This document shows, piece after piece, positions 1 to 10,713 of a stretch of DNA of 64,000 nt. The first letter of the stretch is position 1, and every line of letters starts with the position of its first letter. Made by a program: the position numbers and the translations under genes. Origin of the DNA: Pieris napi (lineage: Eukaryota; Arthropoda; Insecta; Lepidoptera; Pieridae); assembly GCF_905475465.1 (NCBI RefSeq), contig NW_025920862.1, positions 62,001 to 126,000 of the forward strand, read 5' to 3'. A model generated the notes under the pieces. It made no database searches, had not been told where the DNA came from, and worked only from the letters and a program-made list of their open reading frames with translations.

Positions 1-1000
1 TTTCTAAAATAAGTGTAAAAATCGCCAATTTTCATCGTAGAGGTATGCTCTGCTGAGAGAAAGCGAAGAGTTTTGGCATAGAATTTATTTGTGTTGCCTA
101 GACATCTAAAAGATCTAATTGAAACCGTGGAGTTCCCACGTCTAGACCCAAAATTTTTTTTTTTTCTAAAATAAGTAAAAAAATCGCAAATTTTTATAAT
201 ATAGGTATGCTCTGCTGAGAAAAAGTGAAGAGTTCTGGCATAGAATTTAATTGTTTTGCCTAGATATCTAAAAGATCTAATAGAAACCGCGCAGTTCCTA
301 TGTCTATACCCAAAAGTTAATTTTTTTTGGAATCTTTCTAAAATAAGTGTAAAAATCGCCAATTTTCATCGTAGAGGTATGCTCTGCTGAGAGAAAGCGA
401 AGAGTTTTGGCATAGAATTTATTTGTGTTGCCTAGACATCTAAAAGATATAATTGAAACCGTGGAGTTCCCACGTCTTGACCCAAAATTTTTTTTTTTCT
501 AAAATAAGTAAAAAAATCGCAAATTTTTAAAATATAGGTATGCTCTGCTGAGAAAAAGTGAAGAGTTCTGGCATAGGATTTAATTGTATTGCCTAGACAT
601 CTAAAAGATCTAATAGAAACCGCGCAGTTCCTATGTCTATACCCAAAAGTTATTTTTTTTTTGAATCTTTCTAAAATAAGTGAAAAAATCGCCAATTTTC
701 ATCGTAGAGGTATGCTCTGCTGAGAGAAAGCGAAGAGTTCTTGTATAGAATTTAATTGTTTTGCCTAGATATCTAAAAGATCTAATAGAAACCGCGCAGT
801 TCCTATGTCTATACCCAAAAGTTAATTTTTTTTTGGAATCTTTCTAAAATAAGTGTAAAAATCGCCAATTTTCATCGTAGAGGTATGCTCTGCTGAGAGA
901 AAGCGAAGAGTTTTGGCATAGAATTTATTTGTGTTGCCTAGACATCTAAAAGATCTAATTGAAACCGTGGAGTTCCCTCGTCTAGACCCAATTTTTTTTT
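1..1000. repeat. Dimeric satellite array (A/B monomers ~168 bp)
   Basis: Six tandem monomers begin near 1, 164, 336, 496, 668 and 841. Two diverged types alternate: type A has cgccaattttcatcgtag and agagaaagcgaagag, type B has cgcaaatttttaaaatat and agaaaaagtgaagag. This gives a ~335-bp higher-order period. The unit at ~668 starts as type A and ends as type B, so it is a crossover monomer. Each unit ends in a T-run. There is no coding potential; the small minus-strand ORF at 432-695 is an artefact of the repeat. Confidence 0.9.
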
Positions 1001-1003
1001 TGA

Positions 1004-1125
1004 AGTGAAACTTCTTTATCGGGGTTAGAAAAAAATTTAGTGTAACATTTTTTCGTTACGCGTCACATTTTTCGGTTACGCGTCACATGTTTCGGTTACG
1101 CGTCACATTTGACCGTTACGCGCGT
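1004..1125. repeat. Short tandem repeat, four copies of a ~20-bp unit
   Basis: The core cggttacgcgtcacat recurs four times with small changes (about 1051-1118). It is preceded by the near-palindrome gaagtgaaacttcttt at ~1003. A similar palindrome recurs near 49013 and twice near 62110-62570, so this looks like the end of a dispersed repeat family rather than a local expansion. Confidence 0.7.
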
Positions 1126-1257
1126 CTTTTTTTTGTTAAATTTATGTTCAGCGTAATTGTCGTGTATTTTAAAATATTTTTTACATATACTATAATTTAT
1201 TATATGTGATGTGGTGTATTTTAATAAATAAATACTTAAGATTTATATTACATCAAG

Positions 1258-1731
1258 TCTTTTACTTTTAAGGATTTAATTGGATTTATCATTATAATAT
1301 TTATTTTAATTTTATTAACATTAACAAATCCTAATATACTAGGTGATCCAGATAATTTTATCCCTGCTAATCCTTTAGTTACTCCAGTACATATTCAACC
1401 AGAATGATATTTTTTATTTGCTTACGCAATTTTACGGTCAATTCCAAATAAACTTGGAGGTGTAATTGCTCTTTTAATATCAATTTTAATTATTGCAATT
1501 CTCCCATTTACATTTAATAAAAAAATACAAGGAATTCAATTTTATCCTTTAAATCAAATCATTTTTTGATCTATAATTATAACTATTATCTTATTAACAT
1601 GAATTGGAGCACGACCAGTAGAAACTCCTTATATTTTAACAGGACAAATTTTAACAATTATTTATTTTTCATACTATATTATCAACCCAATTATTAATAA
1701 AATATGAGATAAAATAATTTTTTACAATTAA
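1258..1731 (+). pseudogene. cytb: Cytochrome b, 3' part (NUMT copy)
   Basis: Read with the invertebrate mitochondrial code (TGA=Trp, ATA=Met), the frame runs from the Phe-Thr-Phe-Lys-Asp-Leu-Ile-Gly segment to a TAA at 1729-1731. It covers roughly the C-terminal 40 percent of cytochrome b, including Pro-Glu-Trp-Tyr-Phe-Leu-Phe-Ala-Tyr and the last transmembrane helices. The catalytic N-terminal helices that bind heme are missing because the insertion begins inside the gene. There are no stops or frameshifts in the retained part. The left junction lies near 1258; upstream sequence is unrelated. Confidence 0.85.
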
Positions 1732-1732
1732 T

Positions 1733-1797
1733 TAATTAATGAGCTTGTAAAAGCATTTGTTTTGAAAACTTAAGAAAGAATTATTATTCTATTAATT
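1733..1797 (+). tRNA. trnS2: trnS2 (UCN), mitochondrial type
   Basis: Anticodon TGA sits in the loop tttTGAaaac. The gene follows cytb as in all Lepidoptera and matches the lepidopteran consensus beginning attaatgagcttg. Confidence 0.8.
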
Positions 1798-1798
1798 T

Positions 1799-1805
1799 AT
1801 ACTAA
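1799..1805 (+). promoter_or_regulatory. ATACTAA motif in the trnS2-nad1 spacer
   Basis: The conserved lepidopteran intergenic heptamer ATACTAA lies just after trnS2 and before the 3' end of nad1. In insect mitochondria it is held to be the binding site of the transcription termination factor (mTTF/DmTTF). In a nuclear copy it would be inactive. Confidence 0.75.
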
Positions 1806-1814
1806 AAATATTTA

Positions 1815-2753
1815 TTAAATAATAAATATTTTTAAACCTAAATATAAAATTATTATATTTAAAGAAATAGGTAAATAAACCTTTCAACATAAATATATTA
1901 ATTTATCATAACGATAACGAGGTAATGTACCACGAACTCAAATAAATAAAAAAGAAATAAATCTTAACTTTAAATAAAATTCTAAACTTAATCTATACCC
2001 ACCTATATAAAGTAAAACAAATATTATTCTTATAAATAAAATTCTTGAATACTCTGCCAAAAAAATTAAAGCAAATCCTCCTCTTCTATATTCAACATTA
2101 AACCCTGAAACTAATTCTCTTTCACCTTCAGCAAAATCAAAAGGAGTTCGATTAGTTTCAGCTAATATTGAAGAAAATATACATAAAGATAAAGGAAACA
2201 TTAAAAATAAAAATCAAATATTTTCTTGAAAAATATTTAAACTTAATAAATTAAAATCTATAATTAAAATTAAAGAAGACCCAAAAATTAAAGCTAATCT
2301 AACTTCATAAGAAATAGTTTGAGCAACTGCACGTAAACCTCCTAATATTGAATAATTAGAATTTGAAGACCAACCAGCAATTAATAAAATGTAAACTCCT
2401 ACTCTTGTACAACAAAAAAAAAATAAAACCCCTAAATTAAATATAATAATATTAAATGAATAAGGAATTAATATCCAAATAATTAAAGATAAAAAAAAAC
2501 CAATAACAGGAGAATAATAATAATACAAATAATTAGAATAATTTAAATAAGTTTGCTCCTTTCTAAATAATTTAATTCCATCAGAAAAAGGTTGTAAAAT
2601 TCCTATAAACCCAATTTTATTTGGACCTTTTCGAATTTGAATATAACCTAAAACTTTTCGTTCTAATAATGTTAAAAAAGCAACACCCACTAAAACCCCA
2701 ATAAATAAAATTATTAAACCTAAAATAATACTAAATTTTTCAATTATTATCAC
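1815..2753 (-). pseudogene. nad1: NADH dehydrogenase subunit 1 (NUMT copy, intact frame)
   Basis: The frame is open over about 312 codons in the mitochondrial code; the two standard-code breaks (about 1938 and 2214) are TGA Trp codons. Family hallmarks are visible: LLERKVLGYIQIRKGPNK near residue 30, GLRAVAQTISYE near 140, and AETNRTPFDFAEGERELVSG near 195. The stop is TAA at 1815-1817. The start is GTG at 2753 or the following ATA codons. The product would be a membrane subunit of complex I. Length is normal and I see no lesion. Confidence 0.85.
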
Positions 2754-2820
2754 TACTACTTATATAAATAATTATATATTTATGATTTCTAAAACCATTA
2801 CATTTTTCTGCCAAAATAGC
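2754..2820 (-). tRNA. trnL1: trnL1 (CUN), mitochondrial type
   Basis: Read on the minus strand, anticodon TAG lies in ggttTAGaaa. The acceptor arms GCTATTT and AAGTAGT pair with G-T wobbles. It sits between nad1 and rrnL as expected. Confidence 0.8.
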
Positions 2821-4136
2821 AAAAAAATTAATAATATTCCTTATTAAAAAATTATTTTCAATAATTGATCCTTTCGTACTAAATTATTAAATTTTTATAA
2901 AGATAGAAACCAACCTGGCTCACACCGGTTTGAACTCAGATCATGTAAGATTTTAATGATCGAACAGATCAAAATTTTAAACTTTTGCATCTAAATTTTA
3001 TCTTAATCCAACATCGAGGTCGCAAACTTTTTTTCTTATAAGAACTAAAAAAAAAAATTACGCTGTTATCCCTAAGGTAATTTAATCTTTTAATCATAAA
3101 TTATGGATCAAAATTTCATATATTAATGTAAAATTTTTAAAAAAAGTTTATTAAATTTTTCTATCACCCCAATAAAATACTTAAAAAAATATTAAATAAA
3201 AATTTTATACAAAATTAATATAATTTTAAATATAAAACTCTATAGGGTCTTCTCGTCTTTTAAATAAATTTTAGCTTTTTAACTAAAAAATTAAATTCTA
3301 TTTTTAATAAAGAGACAGTTTATATTTCATCAAATCATTCATACAAGTCTTCAATTAAAAGACTAATGATTATGCTACCTTTGTACAGTCAATATACTGC
3401 AGCCCTTTAAAATAATTCAGTGGGCAGATTAGACTTTAAATTATTTTCAAAAAGACATGTTTTTGATAAACAAGTGAATATAAATTTTTGCCGAATTCCT
3501 TTTTATTAATTTAAATAATTTTTATTTTATTTATAAATTATATACTAATTTTATCATTATATCTATTTTTATTAAATTAAAAAATATTTTTTTATAAAAA
3601 TTTAAATTAAAATAAAATTTTAATTAAATGAAATTATTGATAATAAACTATAATTTATAAAAAATATAAATTTTAAAATTTATATTTTTTACTTTTATTA
3701 TAAAAATCTAATTTAAAGCTTATCCCCTAAAATATAAAATTAAATTTTAAAAATAATTAATTAATTAATTATTTTTAAAATTTATTTAAAATTAAACTTT
3801 TTTCTAAAAAAATTAGATATCATTAAAAACGATTAACTTTTCATTTCCAATTAATTATTAAAAATAATTATGCAATATTAACTTTTTTAATTAATTAACT
3901 CTTTAAATTTCGAAATAAATTTACCCAATTTTTTTTTTTAAAAAACTCTGATACACAAGATACAATAAATAAAATTTACTTTTAAATAAATTTTTATTTC
4001 AATATTTTCAATTTTTCTTTCACAATACTATTTCACTATAAATTTTAAAATTTTTTCTATAAAAATACTTTAACCCCCATTAAATATATTATATTAAAAT
4101 TTTTTTTCATATTTATTATTTATTAAATTAACCCCT
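2821..4136 (-). rRNA. rrnL: Mitochondrial large-subunit (16S) rRNA, NUMT copy
   Basis: It lies between trnL1 and trnV on the minus strand. Conserved 16S blocks are visible on the plus strand, for example ccggtttgaactcagatcat (~2926) and cgctgttatccctaaggtaa (~3061), near the peptidyl-transferase centre, and gtacagtcaatatactgcagc at ~3383. The ~1.3 kb length is normal and it is very AT-rich. Confidence 0.85.
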
Positions 4137-4200
4137 CAAACTAATTATAATTATAATTTCTTTTCAATGTAAATGAAATACTTTAACAAGCTCTAATTTG
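4136..4200 (-). tRNA. trnV: trnV, mitochondrial type
   Basis: Minus-strand anticodon TAC lies in attTACatt. The acceptor arms CAAATTA and TAGTTTG pair. It is located between the two rRNA genes. Confidence 0.75.
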
Positions 4201-4990
4201 TTCTTTCTAGGAACACTTTCCAGTACCCCTACTTTGTTACGACTTATTTCAATTTTTAAATGAAAGTGACGGGCAATATGTACATATTTCAATTATTAAT
4301 CATTTTAAAAAATTATTTAAAATTACATTTAAATCCACTTTTAATTAACTATTTCAAAATTAATATCCATTTATATATTTATATTGTAATCCATCTTATA
4401 TTTTAATTATTATCTACATCTTGATCTGAATTAATTTTATTATTAAAATTTTAAAATATTATTTTTATTTAAAAATATTTTTTTAACAACGATATATAAA
4501 ATTATAAATTAAATATGATTATTCGTGGATTATCAATTACTAGACAGATTCCTCTAAATGAACTAAAATACCGCCAAATTATTTAAGTTTCAATAAATAA
4601 TTATATACTATTTTAGTAATTTATTTTATTTTTTTATAATAGGGTATCTAATCCTAGTTTTTTATAAAATTTTTAAATTCATAATTTTAATTTAAATTTA
4701 ATTAAAATTAAAATTTCACTTAATAATTTTTTTTTTAATTTAATTTATTATTATTTATTTTTACTAATAAAATTTATTTAAATTTTTGTATAACCGCAAC
4801 TGCTGGCACAAAATTTGTTATTTAAATATAAATATTACTAAATCTTAATTTCTTAAATTTTTAATTTTAATTACTATGAAATTTATTATCAAATTATTTA
4901 AATTTAATAAAATTAACACTAAAATTTATATGTAAATTAAACTTAAAATAAATTTTTTAAATCATAAATTTTTATCTATTTTTTTATATT
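4201..4990 (-). rRNA. rrnS: Mitochondrial small-subunit (12S) rRNA, NUMT copy
   Basis: The universal 12S block gggtatctaatcctagttt (~4642) and the tgctggcac block (~4801) are present in reverse complement. The gene ends beside the control region. Length of about 0.78 kb is normal. Confidence 0.85.
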
Positions 4991-5376
4991 TATACATAGA
5001 TTTTTTTTTTTTTTTTTTTACATTAAATATTTACATTTATATTAAATTTTATATAATTCTTTATTTTTTTTCTTCTAATATGTATATAAATACAAATTCA
5101 CTATCATACACAGAATAATAAGAATAAATAAAAAAAATTATAAATATAATATTTATTTTTTTAACAATTTATTATATAAAAATAATAATAATATATTTAA
5201 ATATTTAATTTATTATTTTATTTATTATAAATTAAATGTTTAATATACATATATATATATATATATAAATAAATACATGTATGCGTACATACATATGTAT
5301 ATATATATATATAATTAATTAACCTTTATTTAATTTTTAAACCTTTCCCAATAATTTTTATATATAAAAAAAAATT
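4991..5376. other. Mitochondrial A+T-rich control region
   Basis: Directly beyond rrnS is ATAGA at 4996-5000 followed by a 19-base T-run (5001-5019), the lepidopteran minority-strand origin landmark. (AT)n tracts lie at about 5249-5267 and 5298-5313, and an A-run precedes trnM. It is ~385 bp long, typical for Lepidoptera. Confidence 0.85.
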
Positions 5377-5438
5377 AAGAATAAGCTAAATTAAGCTATT
5401 GGGCTCATACCTCAAATATAAAGATATACTTTTTCTTA
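5377..5438 (+). tRNA. trnM: trnM, mitochondrial type
   Basis: Anticodon CAT lies in gggctCATacct. It is first after the control region, the ditrysian position. Confidence 0.8.
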
Positions 5439-5502
5439 AATAAAGTGCCTGATAAAAGGATTATTCTGATAGGATAAATTATGTAATTTTTTACCTTTAT
5501 TA
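5439..5502 (+). tRNA. trnI: trnI, mitochondrial type
   Basis: Anticodon GAT lies in ttctGATagg. The acceptor AATAAAG pairs perfectly with CTTTATT. Confidence 0.8.
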
Positions 5503-5568
5503 TATTTTTTAGAATTAAACTAAACCTAATAATATCAAAAATTATTGTGCATCTTACACTAAAATATA
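5501..5568 (-). tRNA. trnQ: trnQ, mitochondrial type
   Basis: Minus-strand anticodon TTG lies in attttTGAtat context (ttTTGat). The acceptor TATATTT pairs with AAATATA. Confidence 0.75.
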
Positions 5569-5614
5569 TTTAAATAAATAGAACTTAAATTTCTTTTAAA
5601 TTTTTTTATTTTAA

Positions 5615-6621
5615 ATTTATTTTTATGTAAATTCTAATAAAATATTTTTTATTTTTATTTTATTTTTTAGAACTTTAATTTCTATTTCATCTAATTCATG
5701 ATTAGGATGTTGAATAGGACTAGAAATTAATTTGTTAAGATTTATCCCCCTAATTTCTAATACAAAAAATTTATTAAATACAGAAGCAGCATTAAAATAT
5801 TTTCTTACCCAATCAATTGCTTCAATTAATTTTCTATTTTCTATTCTTTTAAAAATAATTTTATTCAAAAATTTTGAAATAAATAATTTTCTTTCAATTA
5901 TAATTAATTCTTCTTTACTAATAAAAATAGGGTCTGCTCCATTTTATTTTTGATTTCCTAATATTATAGAAGGACTTTCTTGAATAAATTGCTTTATTTT
6001 AATAACATGACAAAAAATTTCCCCTATAATTCTCCTTTCTTATTACATAAATAATAATTTTATTATAATTATTATAATGTTAAATGCAATAATTGGTGCT
6101 ATTAGTGGTTTTAATCAAACTTCAATTCGAAAATTAATAGCTTTTTCCTCAATTAATAATTTAGCATGATTAATAGCTAGAATAATAATTAGAGAAAATA
6201 TTTGATTAATATATTTTTTTTTATATTCATTTTTAAATTTAATTTTATGTTTTCAATATTAAATATTTTTTATATCAATCAAATTATAAATTTTAATTTA
6301 ATTACAATTATTAAAATATCTTTAATAATTAATTTTTTTTCTTTAGGAGGTTTACCTCCATTTTTAGGATTTTTTCCTAAATGAATTATTCTTAATTTTT
6401 TAATAAACAATAATATATACATTATTTCTTTTATTTTTATTATATCTAGATTAATTATATTATTTTTTTACATTCGTATTATTTATCTTTCTTTTTTATT
6501 AAATTTTTTTAAATTAAAATGATTTAAAATTAAAATTAAAAATAATTTTTTCTCTTTAATTAATTTTTTCTCTTTAATTTCTATGACAGGTTTAATTCTT
6601 AATACTTTTATATTTTTTTAA
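5615..6621 (+). pseudogene. nad2: NADH dehydrogenase subunit 2 (NUMT copy, frameshifted)
   Basis: The frame starts with ATT at 5615, just after an in-frame TAA, and ends with TAA at 6619-6621. The N-terminal part reads normally through SSNSWLGCWMGLEINLLSF and IGSAPFYFW. Near 6250 the frame meets a stop (Cys-Phe-Gln-Tyr-stop). The correct continuation, ending in LGGLPPFLGFFPK, lies one base earlier. One extra T in the run at ~6249-6252 would restore the reading, so this is a one-base loss in a T-run. Otherwise it is of full length. The product would be a complex I membrane subunit. Confidence 0.85.
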
Positions 6622-6685
6622 GGTTTTAAGTTAAAATAAACTAATAGTCTTCAAAATTATTTATAAAGAAATTCTTTAAGCCTTA
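6620..6685 (+). tRNA. trnW: trnW, mitochondrial type
   Basis: Anticodon TCA lies in gtctTCAaaa. The 3' end overlaps trnC by the lepidopteran octamer AAGCCTTA (6678-6685). Confidence 0.8.
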
Positions 6686-6740
6686 GAAATTTTTCCACCT
6701 TAAAATTTGCAATTTTATATCATAATTGAATATAAGACTT
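6678..6740 (-). tRNA. trnC: trnC, mitochondrial type
   Basis: Minus-strand anticodon GCA lies in attGCAaat. Acceptor AAGTCTTA pairs with TAAGGCTT, and the gene overlaps trnW by 8 bases. Confidence 0.8.
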
Positions 6741-6804
6741 AATAAAAGAGAAAATTCTCGTTAATAAATTTACAATTTATCGCTTATAACTCAGCCATTT
6801 TATT
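6741..6804 (-). tRNA. trnY: trnY, mitochondrial type
   Basis: Minus-strand anticodon GTA lies in attGTAaat. Acceptor AATAAAA pairs with TTTTATT. It immediately precedes cox1. Confidence 0.8.
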
Positions 6805-6806
6805 AG

Positions 6807-8144
6807 CGAAAATGACTTTATTCTACTAATCATAAAGATATTGGAACTTTATATTTTATCTTCGGAATTTGATCAGGGATAGTAGGAACATCTTTAAGTT
6901 TACTTATTCGAACTGAATTAGGAAATCCAGGATTTTTAATTGGTGACGACCAAATTTATAATACTATTGTAACAGCTCATGCTTTTATTATAATTTTTTT
7001 TATAGTTATACCCATTATAATTGGAGGATTTGGAAATTGATTAGTCCCATTAATACTAGGAGCTCCAGATATAGCTTTCCCCCGAATAAATAATATAAGA
7101 TTTTGATTATTACCCCCTTCTTTAACTCTTCTTATTTCAAGCAGAATCGTAGAAAATGGAGCAGGAACAGGATGAACAGTGTACCCCCCACTATCATCAA
7201 ATATTGCTCATAGAGGCTCAATACTTTTAACAGATCGAAATTTAAATACATCATTTTTTGATCCTGCTGGAGGAGGAGACCCAATTCTTTATCAACATCT
7301 ATTTTGATTTTTTGGACATCCAGAAGTTTATATTTTAATTTTACCAGGATTTGGTATAATTTCTCATATCATTTCTCAAGAAAGAGGAAAAAAAGAAACT
7401 TTTGGTTCATTAGGAATAATTTATGCAATAATAGCAATTGGTCTTTTAGGATTTATTGTATGAGCTCATCATATATTCACAGTAGGAATAGATATTGATA
7501 CCCGAGCTTATTTTACATCTGCAACAATAATTATTGCTGTTCCTACAGGAATTAAAATTTTTAGTTGATTAGCAACACTTTATGGAACTCAAATTAATTA
7601 TAGACCTTCAATATTATGAAGATTAGGATTTGTATTTTTATTTACTGTTGGAGGTTTAACTGGAGTAATTTTAGCTAATTCTTCAATTGATATTATTCTC
7701 CATGACACATATTATGTTGTTGCTCATTTTCACTATGTTTTATCTATAGGAGCTGTATTTGCTATCTTAGGGGGATTTATTCATTGATACCCTCTTTTTA
7801 CTGGGTTAAGTTTAAACAACTACTACTTAAAGATTCAATTTATTGTTATATTTATTGGAGTAAATTTAACTTTTTTCCCTCAACATTTCTTAGGATTAGC
7901 AGGAATACCTCGACGATACTCAGATTATCCAGATAATTATTTATCTTGAAATATTGTTTCATCTTTAGGATCTTATATCTCCTTAATTGCAACAATTATA
8001 ATAATAATAATCATTTGAGAATCAATAATTAATCCTCGAATAATTATTTTTTCATTAAATATACCTTCATCTATTGAATGATATCAAAATCTTCCACCAG
8101 CAGAACATTCTTATAACGAATTACCAATTATAAGTAATTTCTAA
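6807..8144 (+). pseudogene. cox1: Cytochrome c oxidase subunit I with ~65-codon in-frame deletion
   Basis: The gene starts with CGA at 6807, the usual lepidopteran cox1 start, and keeps one frame to TAA at 8142-8144. It encodes 445 residues where about 510 are expected. The missing block falls at ~7220/7221: the protein passes from NIAHSGS straight to MLLTDRNLN, losing the stretch that normally spans helices IV-V and their loops. The HPEV motif of helix VI and the later heme/CuB ligands remain. Apart from the gap the sequence is conserved, but a core loss of this size should make any product inactive, which supports a nuclear copy. Confidence 0.9.
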
Positions 8145-8205
8145 TATGGCAGATAATATGTAATGGATTTAAACCCCATTTATAAAGGTTTTCCTTTTTT
8201 TAGAA
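8140..8205 (+). tRNA. trnL2: trnL2 (UUR), mitochondrial type
   Basis: Anticodon TAA lies in gattTAAacc. It begins at tctaatatggcag, overlapping the cox1 stop, as usual between cox1 and cox2. Confidence 0.85.
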
Positions 8206-8887
8206 ATGGCAACCTGATCAAATTTTAATTTACAAAATGGAGCTTCACCACTTATAGAACAAATAATTTTTTTTCATGATCATACTTTAATTATTTTATT
8301 AATAATTACTATTTTAGTAATATATTTAATAATAAATTTATTTTTTAATAAATTTATTAATCGATTTCTATTAGAAGGTCAAATAATCGAATTAATTTGA
8401 ACTATTTTACCTGCTATTACTTTAATTTTTATTGCATTACCATCTTTACGGTTATTATATTTACTTGATGAATTAAATAATCCTTTAATTACCCTAAAAT
8501 CTATTGGTCATCAATGATACTGAAGTTATGAATATTCAGATTTCAAAAATATTGAATTTGATTCTTATATAATTAATGAAATAGATAAACTTAATAATTT
8601 CCGATTATTAGATGTAGATAACCGAATTATTTTACCAATAAATAATCAAATTCGAATTTTAGTTACAGCAACAGATGTAATTCATTCCTGAACTATCCCT
8701 TCTTTAGGAGTAAAAGTTGATGCTAATCCAGGGCGTTTAAATCAAACTAATTTTTTTATTAACCGACCAGGAATTTTTTTTGGGCAATGTTCAGAAATTT
8801 GTGGAGCTAATCATAGATTTATACCTATTGTTATTGAAAGAATTTCTATAAATAACTTTATTAACTGAATTAATAATTATTCATCAT
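8206..8887 (+). pseudogene. cox2: Cytochrome c oxidase subunit II (NUMT copy, intact frame)
   Basis: ATG at 8206 gives 227 codons plus a single T before trnK, the standard 682-bp lepidopteran form whose stop is completed by polyadenylation. The CuA site is present (CSEICGANHSF and the downstream Met), as are two N-terminal membrane helices. I see no lesion. Translation needs the mitochondrial code. Confidence 0.9.
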
Positions 8888-8955
8888 TAGATGACTGAAA
8901 GCAAGTATTGGTCTCTTAAACCACTTTATAGTAAATTAGCAATTACTTCTAATGA
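8885..8955 (+). tRNA. trnK: trnK, mitochondrial type
   Basis: Anticodon CTT lies in tctCTTaaa. Acceptor CATTAGA pairs with TCTAATG. Confidence 0.85.
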
Positions 8956-9020
8956 AAGAATTAGTTAATTTATAACATTAGTATGTCAAACTTAAATTAT
9001 TACATTAGTAATATTCTTTT
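8955..9020 (+). tRNA. trnD: trnD, mitochondrial type
   Basis: Anticodon GTC lies in tatGTCaaa. Acceptor AAAGAAT pairs with ATTCTTT. Confidence 0.8.
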
Positions 9021-9182
9021 ATTCCTCAAATAATACCTATCAACTGAATTTTTTTTTTTTTTTTTTTTATTTGTATTTTTTTACTATTTAATATTATAAA
9101 CTATTATATTAATTGTAATTTAAACTTAAAATCTAAAATTAAAAATAATTTAAAAAAAAATTATTTAATTTGAAAATGATAA
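9021..9182 (+). pseudogene. atp8: ATP synthase subunit 8 (NUMT copy, intact frame)
   Basis: ATT at 9021 opens IPQMMPINW and the frame ends Trp-Lys-Trp-TAA at 9180-9182 (53 residues, normal). A 20-base T-run (~9049-9068) is read as Phe codons without loss of frame. The end overlaps atp6 by seven bases (ATGATAA), the usual arrangement. Confidence 0.85.
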
Positions 9183-9853
9183 ATAATTTATTTTCTATTT
9201 TTGACCCATCAACAAACATTTTTAACTTATCATTAAATTGAATAAGAACTTTTATTGGATTAATATTTATCCCATTTTCTTTCTGATTAATTCCTAATCG
9301 TCATTTTTTAATATGAAAATTTATCATTACAAAACTTCATAATGAATTTAAAATTTTACTTAATTTTGAAAAAAATAAAGGATCAACTTTAATTTTTATT
9401 TCATTATTTTCTTTCATTTTATTCAATAATTTCTTAGGACTTTTTCCATATATTTTTACAAGAACTAGACATCTAACAATCTCTCTAACATTATCATTAT
9501 CTTTATGAATAACATTTATATTATTTGGATGAATTAATAATTCTAAACATATATTTATTCATATAATTCCTCAAGGAACCCCAAGAATTTTAATACCATT
9601 TATAGTTTTAATTGAAACAATTAGAAATATTATTCGACCAGGAACTTTAGCTATTCGTTTAACAGCAAATATAATTGCTGGACATTTATTATTAACTTTA
9701 TTAAGAAGAACTGGTAATTCTATAAGAAATTATTTTTTATTTTTTTTAATCTTTGTACAAATTTTATTATTAATTTTAGAAAGAGCTGTAGCAGTAATTC
9801 AATCTTATGTTATTACAATTTTAAGAACCCTTTATTCTAGAGAAACTAATTAA
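9176..9853 (+). pseudogene. atp6: ATP synthase subunit 6 (NUMT copy, intact frame)
   Basis: ATG at 9176 to TAA at 9851-9853 gives 225 codons, the normal length. The conserved proton-channel segment with the essential Arg (Leu-Ala-Ile-Arg-Leu-Thr-Ala-Asn, ~9646-9670) is present. I see no lesion. Confidence 0.9.
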
Positions 9854-9857
9854 TTAA

Positions 9858-10649
9858 ATGACAAAAAATTTTCATAACCACCCTTATCACTTAGTAGATT
9901 ATAGTCCATGACCTTTAACTGGAGCAATTGGAACAATAACTTTAGTTACAGGTATAGTAAAATGATTCCATAACTTTAGAATAAATTTATTAATTTTAGG
10001 ATATATTATTATTTTAATAACAATATTTCAATGATGACGAGATGTATGCCGAGAAGGAACTTTCCAAGGAAAACATACTATCCTTGTTTCAAAAGGATTA
10101 CGATGAGGAATAATTTTATTTATTGTCTCAGAAATTTTTTTTTTTGTTTCATTTTTCTGAGCTTTTTTTCATTCTAGATTAGCACCTAATATTGAATTAG
10201 GTACTATATGACCTCCTATAAGAATTACCCCATTTAATCCATTCCAGATTCCATTATTAAATACAATTATTTTAATTACATCTGGATTAACTATTACATG
10301 AGCACATCATGCTTTAATAAATAATAATTTTACACAAACTTCCCAAAGTATAATTATTACTATTATTTTAGGGTTTTATTTTTCTATTCTTCAAATATAT
10401 GAATACTATGAAGCTCCATTTACTATCTCTGATAGAGTATATGGATCAACATTCTTTATAGCAACAGGTTTCCACGGATTACATGTAATTATTGGAACAA
10501 TTTTTATTTTAACATGTTTTATACGATTTAATAATAACCATTTCTCTAGATCTCACCATTTTGGATTTGAAGCAGCAGCATGATATTGACACTTCGTAGA
10601 TGTCGTATGATTATTTTTATATATTTCTATTTACTGATGAGGTAATTAA
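9858..10649 (+). pseudogene. cox3: Cytochrome c oxidase subunit III (NUMT copy, intact frame)
   Basis: ATG at 9858 to TAA at 10647-10649, 263 codons, the normal size. Family motifs are HPYHLVDYSPWPLTG at the N-terminus and ATGFHGLHVIIGT and AAAWYWHFVDVVWLFLY near the end. The frame is uninterrupted with TGA read as Trp. Confidence 0.9.
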
Positions 10650-10713
10650 TTTATATAATATATTTAGTATATTTGACTTCCAATCAAAAAGTTTAAAAAT
10701 TTTAATATAAATA
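10649..10713 (+). tRNA. trnG: trnG, mitochondrial type
   Basis: Anticodon TCC lies in gactTCCaat. Acceptor ATTTATA pairs with TATAAAT. Confidence 0.8.

Noticed and set aside
432..695. 87-aa minus-strand ORF in the satellite
   Set aside because: It is produced by the repeat; the matching frame is not open across the other monomers and has no domain.
5249..5313. (TA)n tracts as a CRISPR-like or tandem array
   Set aside because: They are ordinary microsatellites of the mitochondrial control region; no CRISPR or prokaryotic feature occurs in the window.
5623..5868. Minus-strand ORF across nad2
   Set aside because: Antisense shadow of nad2 in the standard code; the plus-strand nad2 reading is clear.
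7304..7498. 64-aa plus-strand ORF within cox1
   Set aside because: It is in a different frame from cox1 and is a standard-code artefact.
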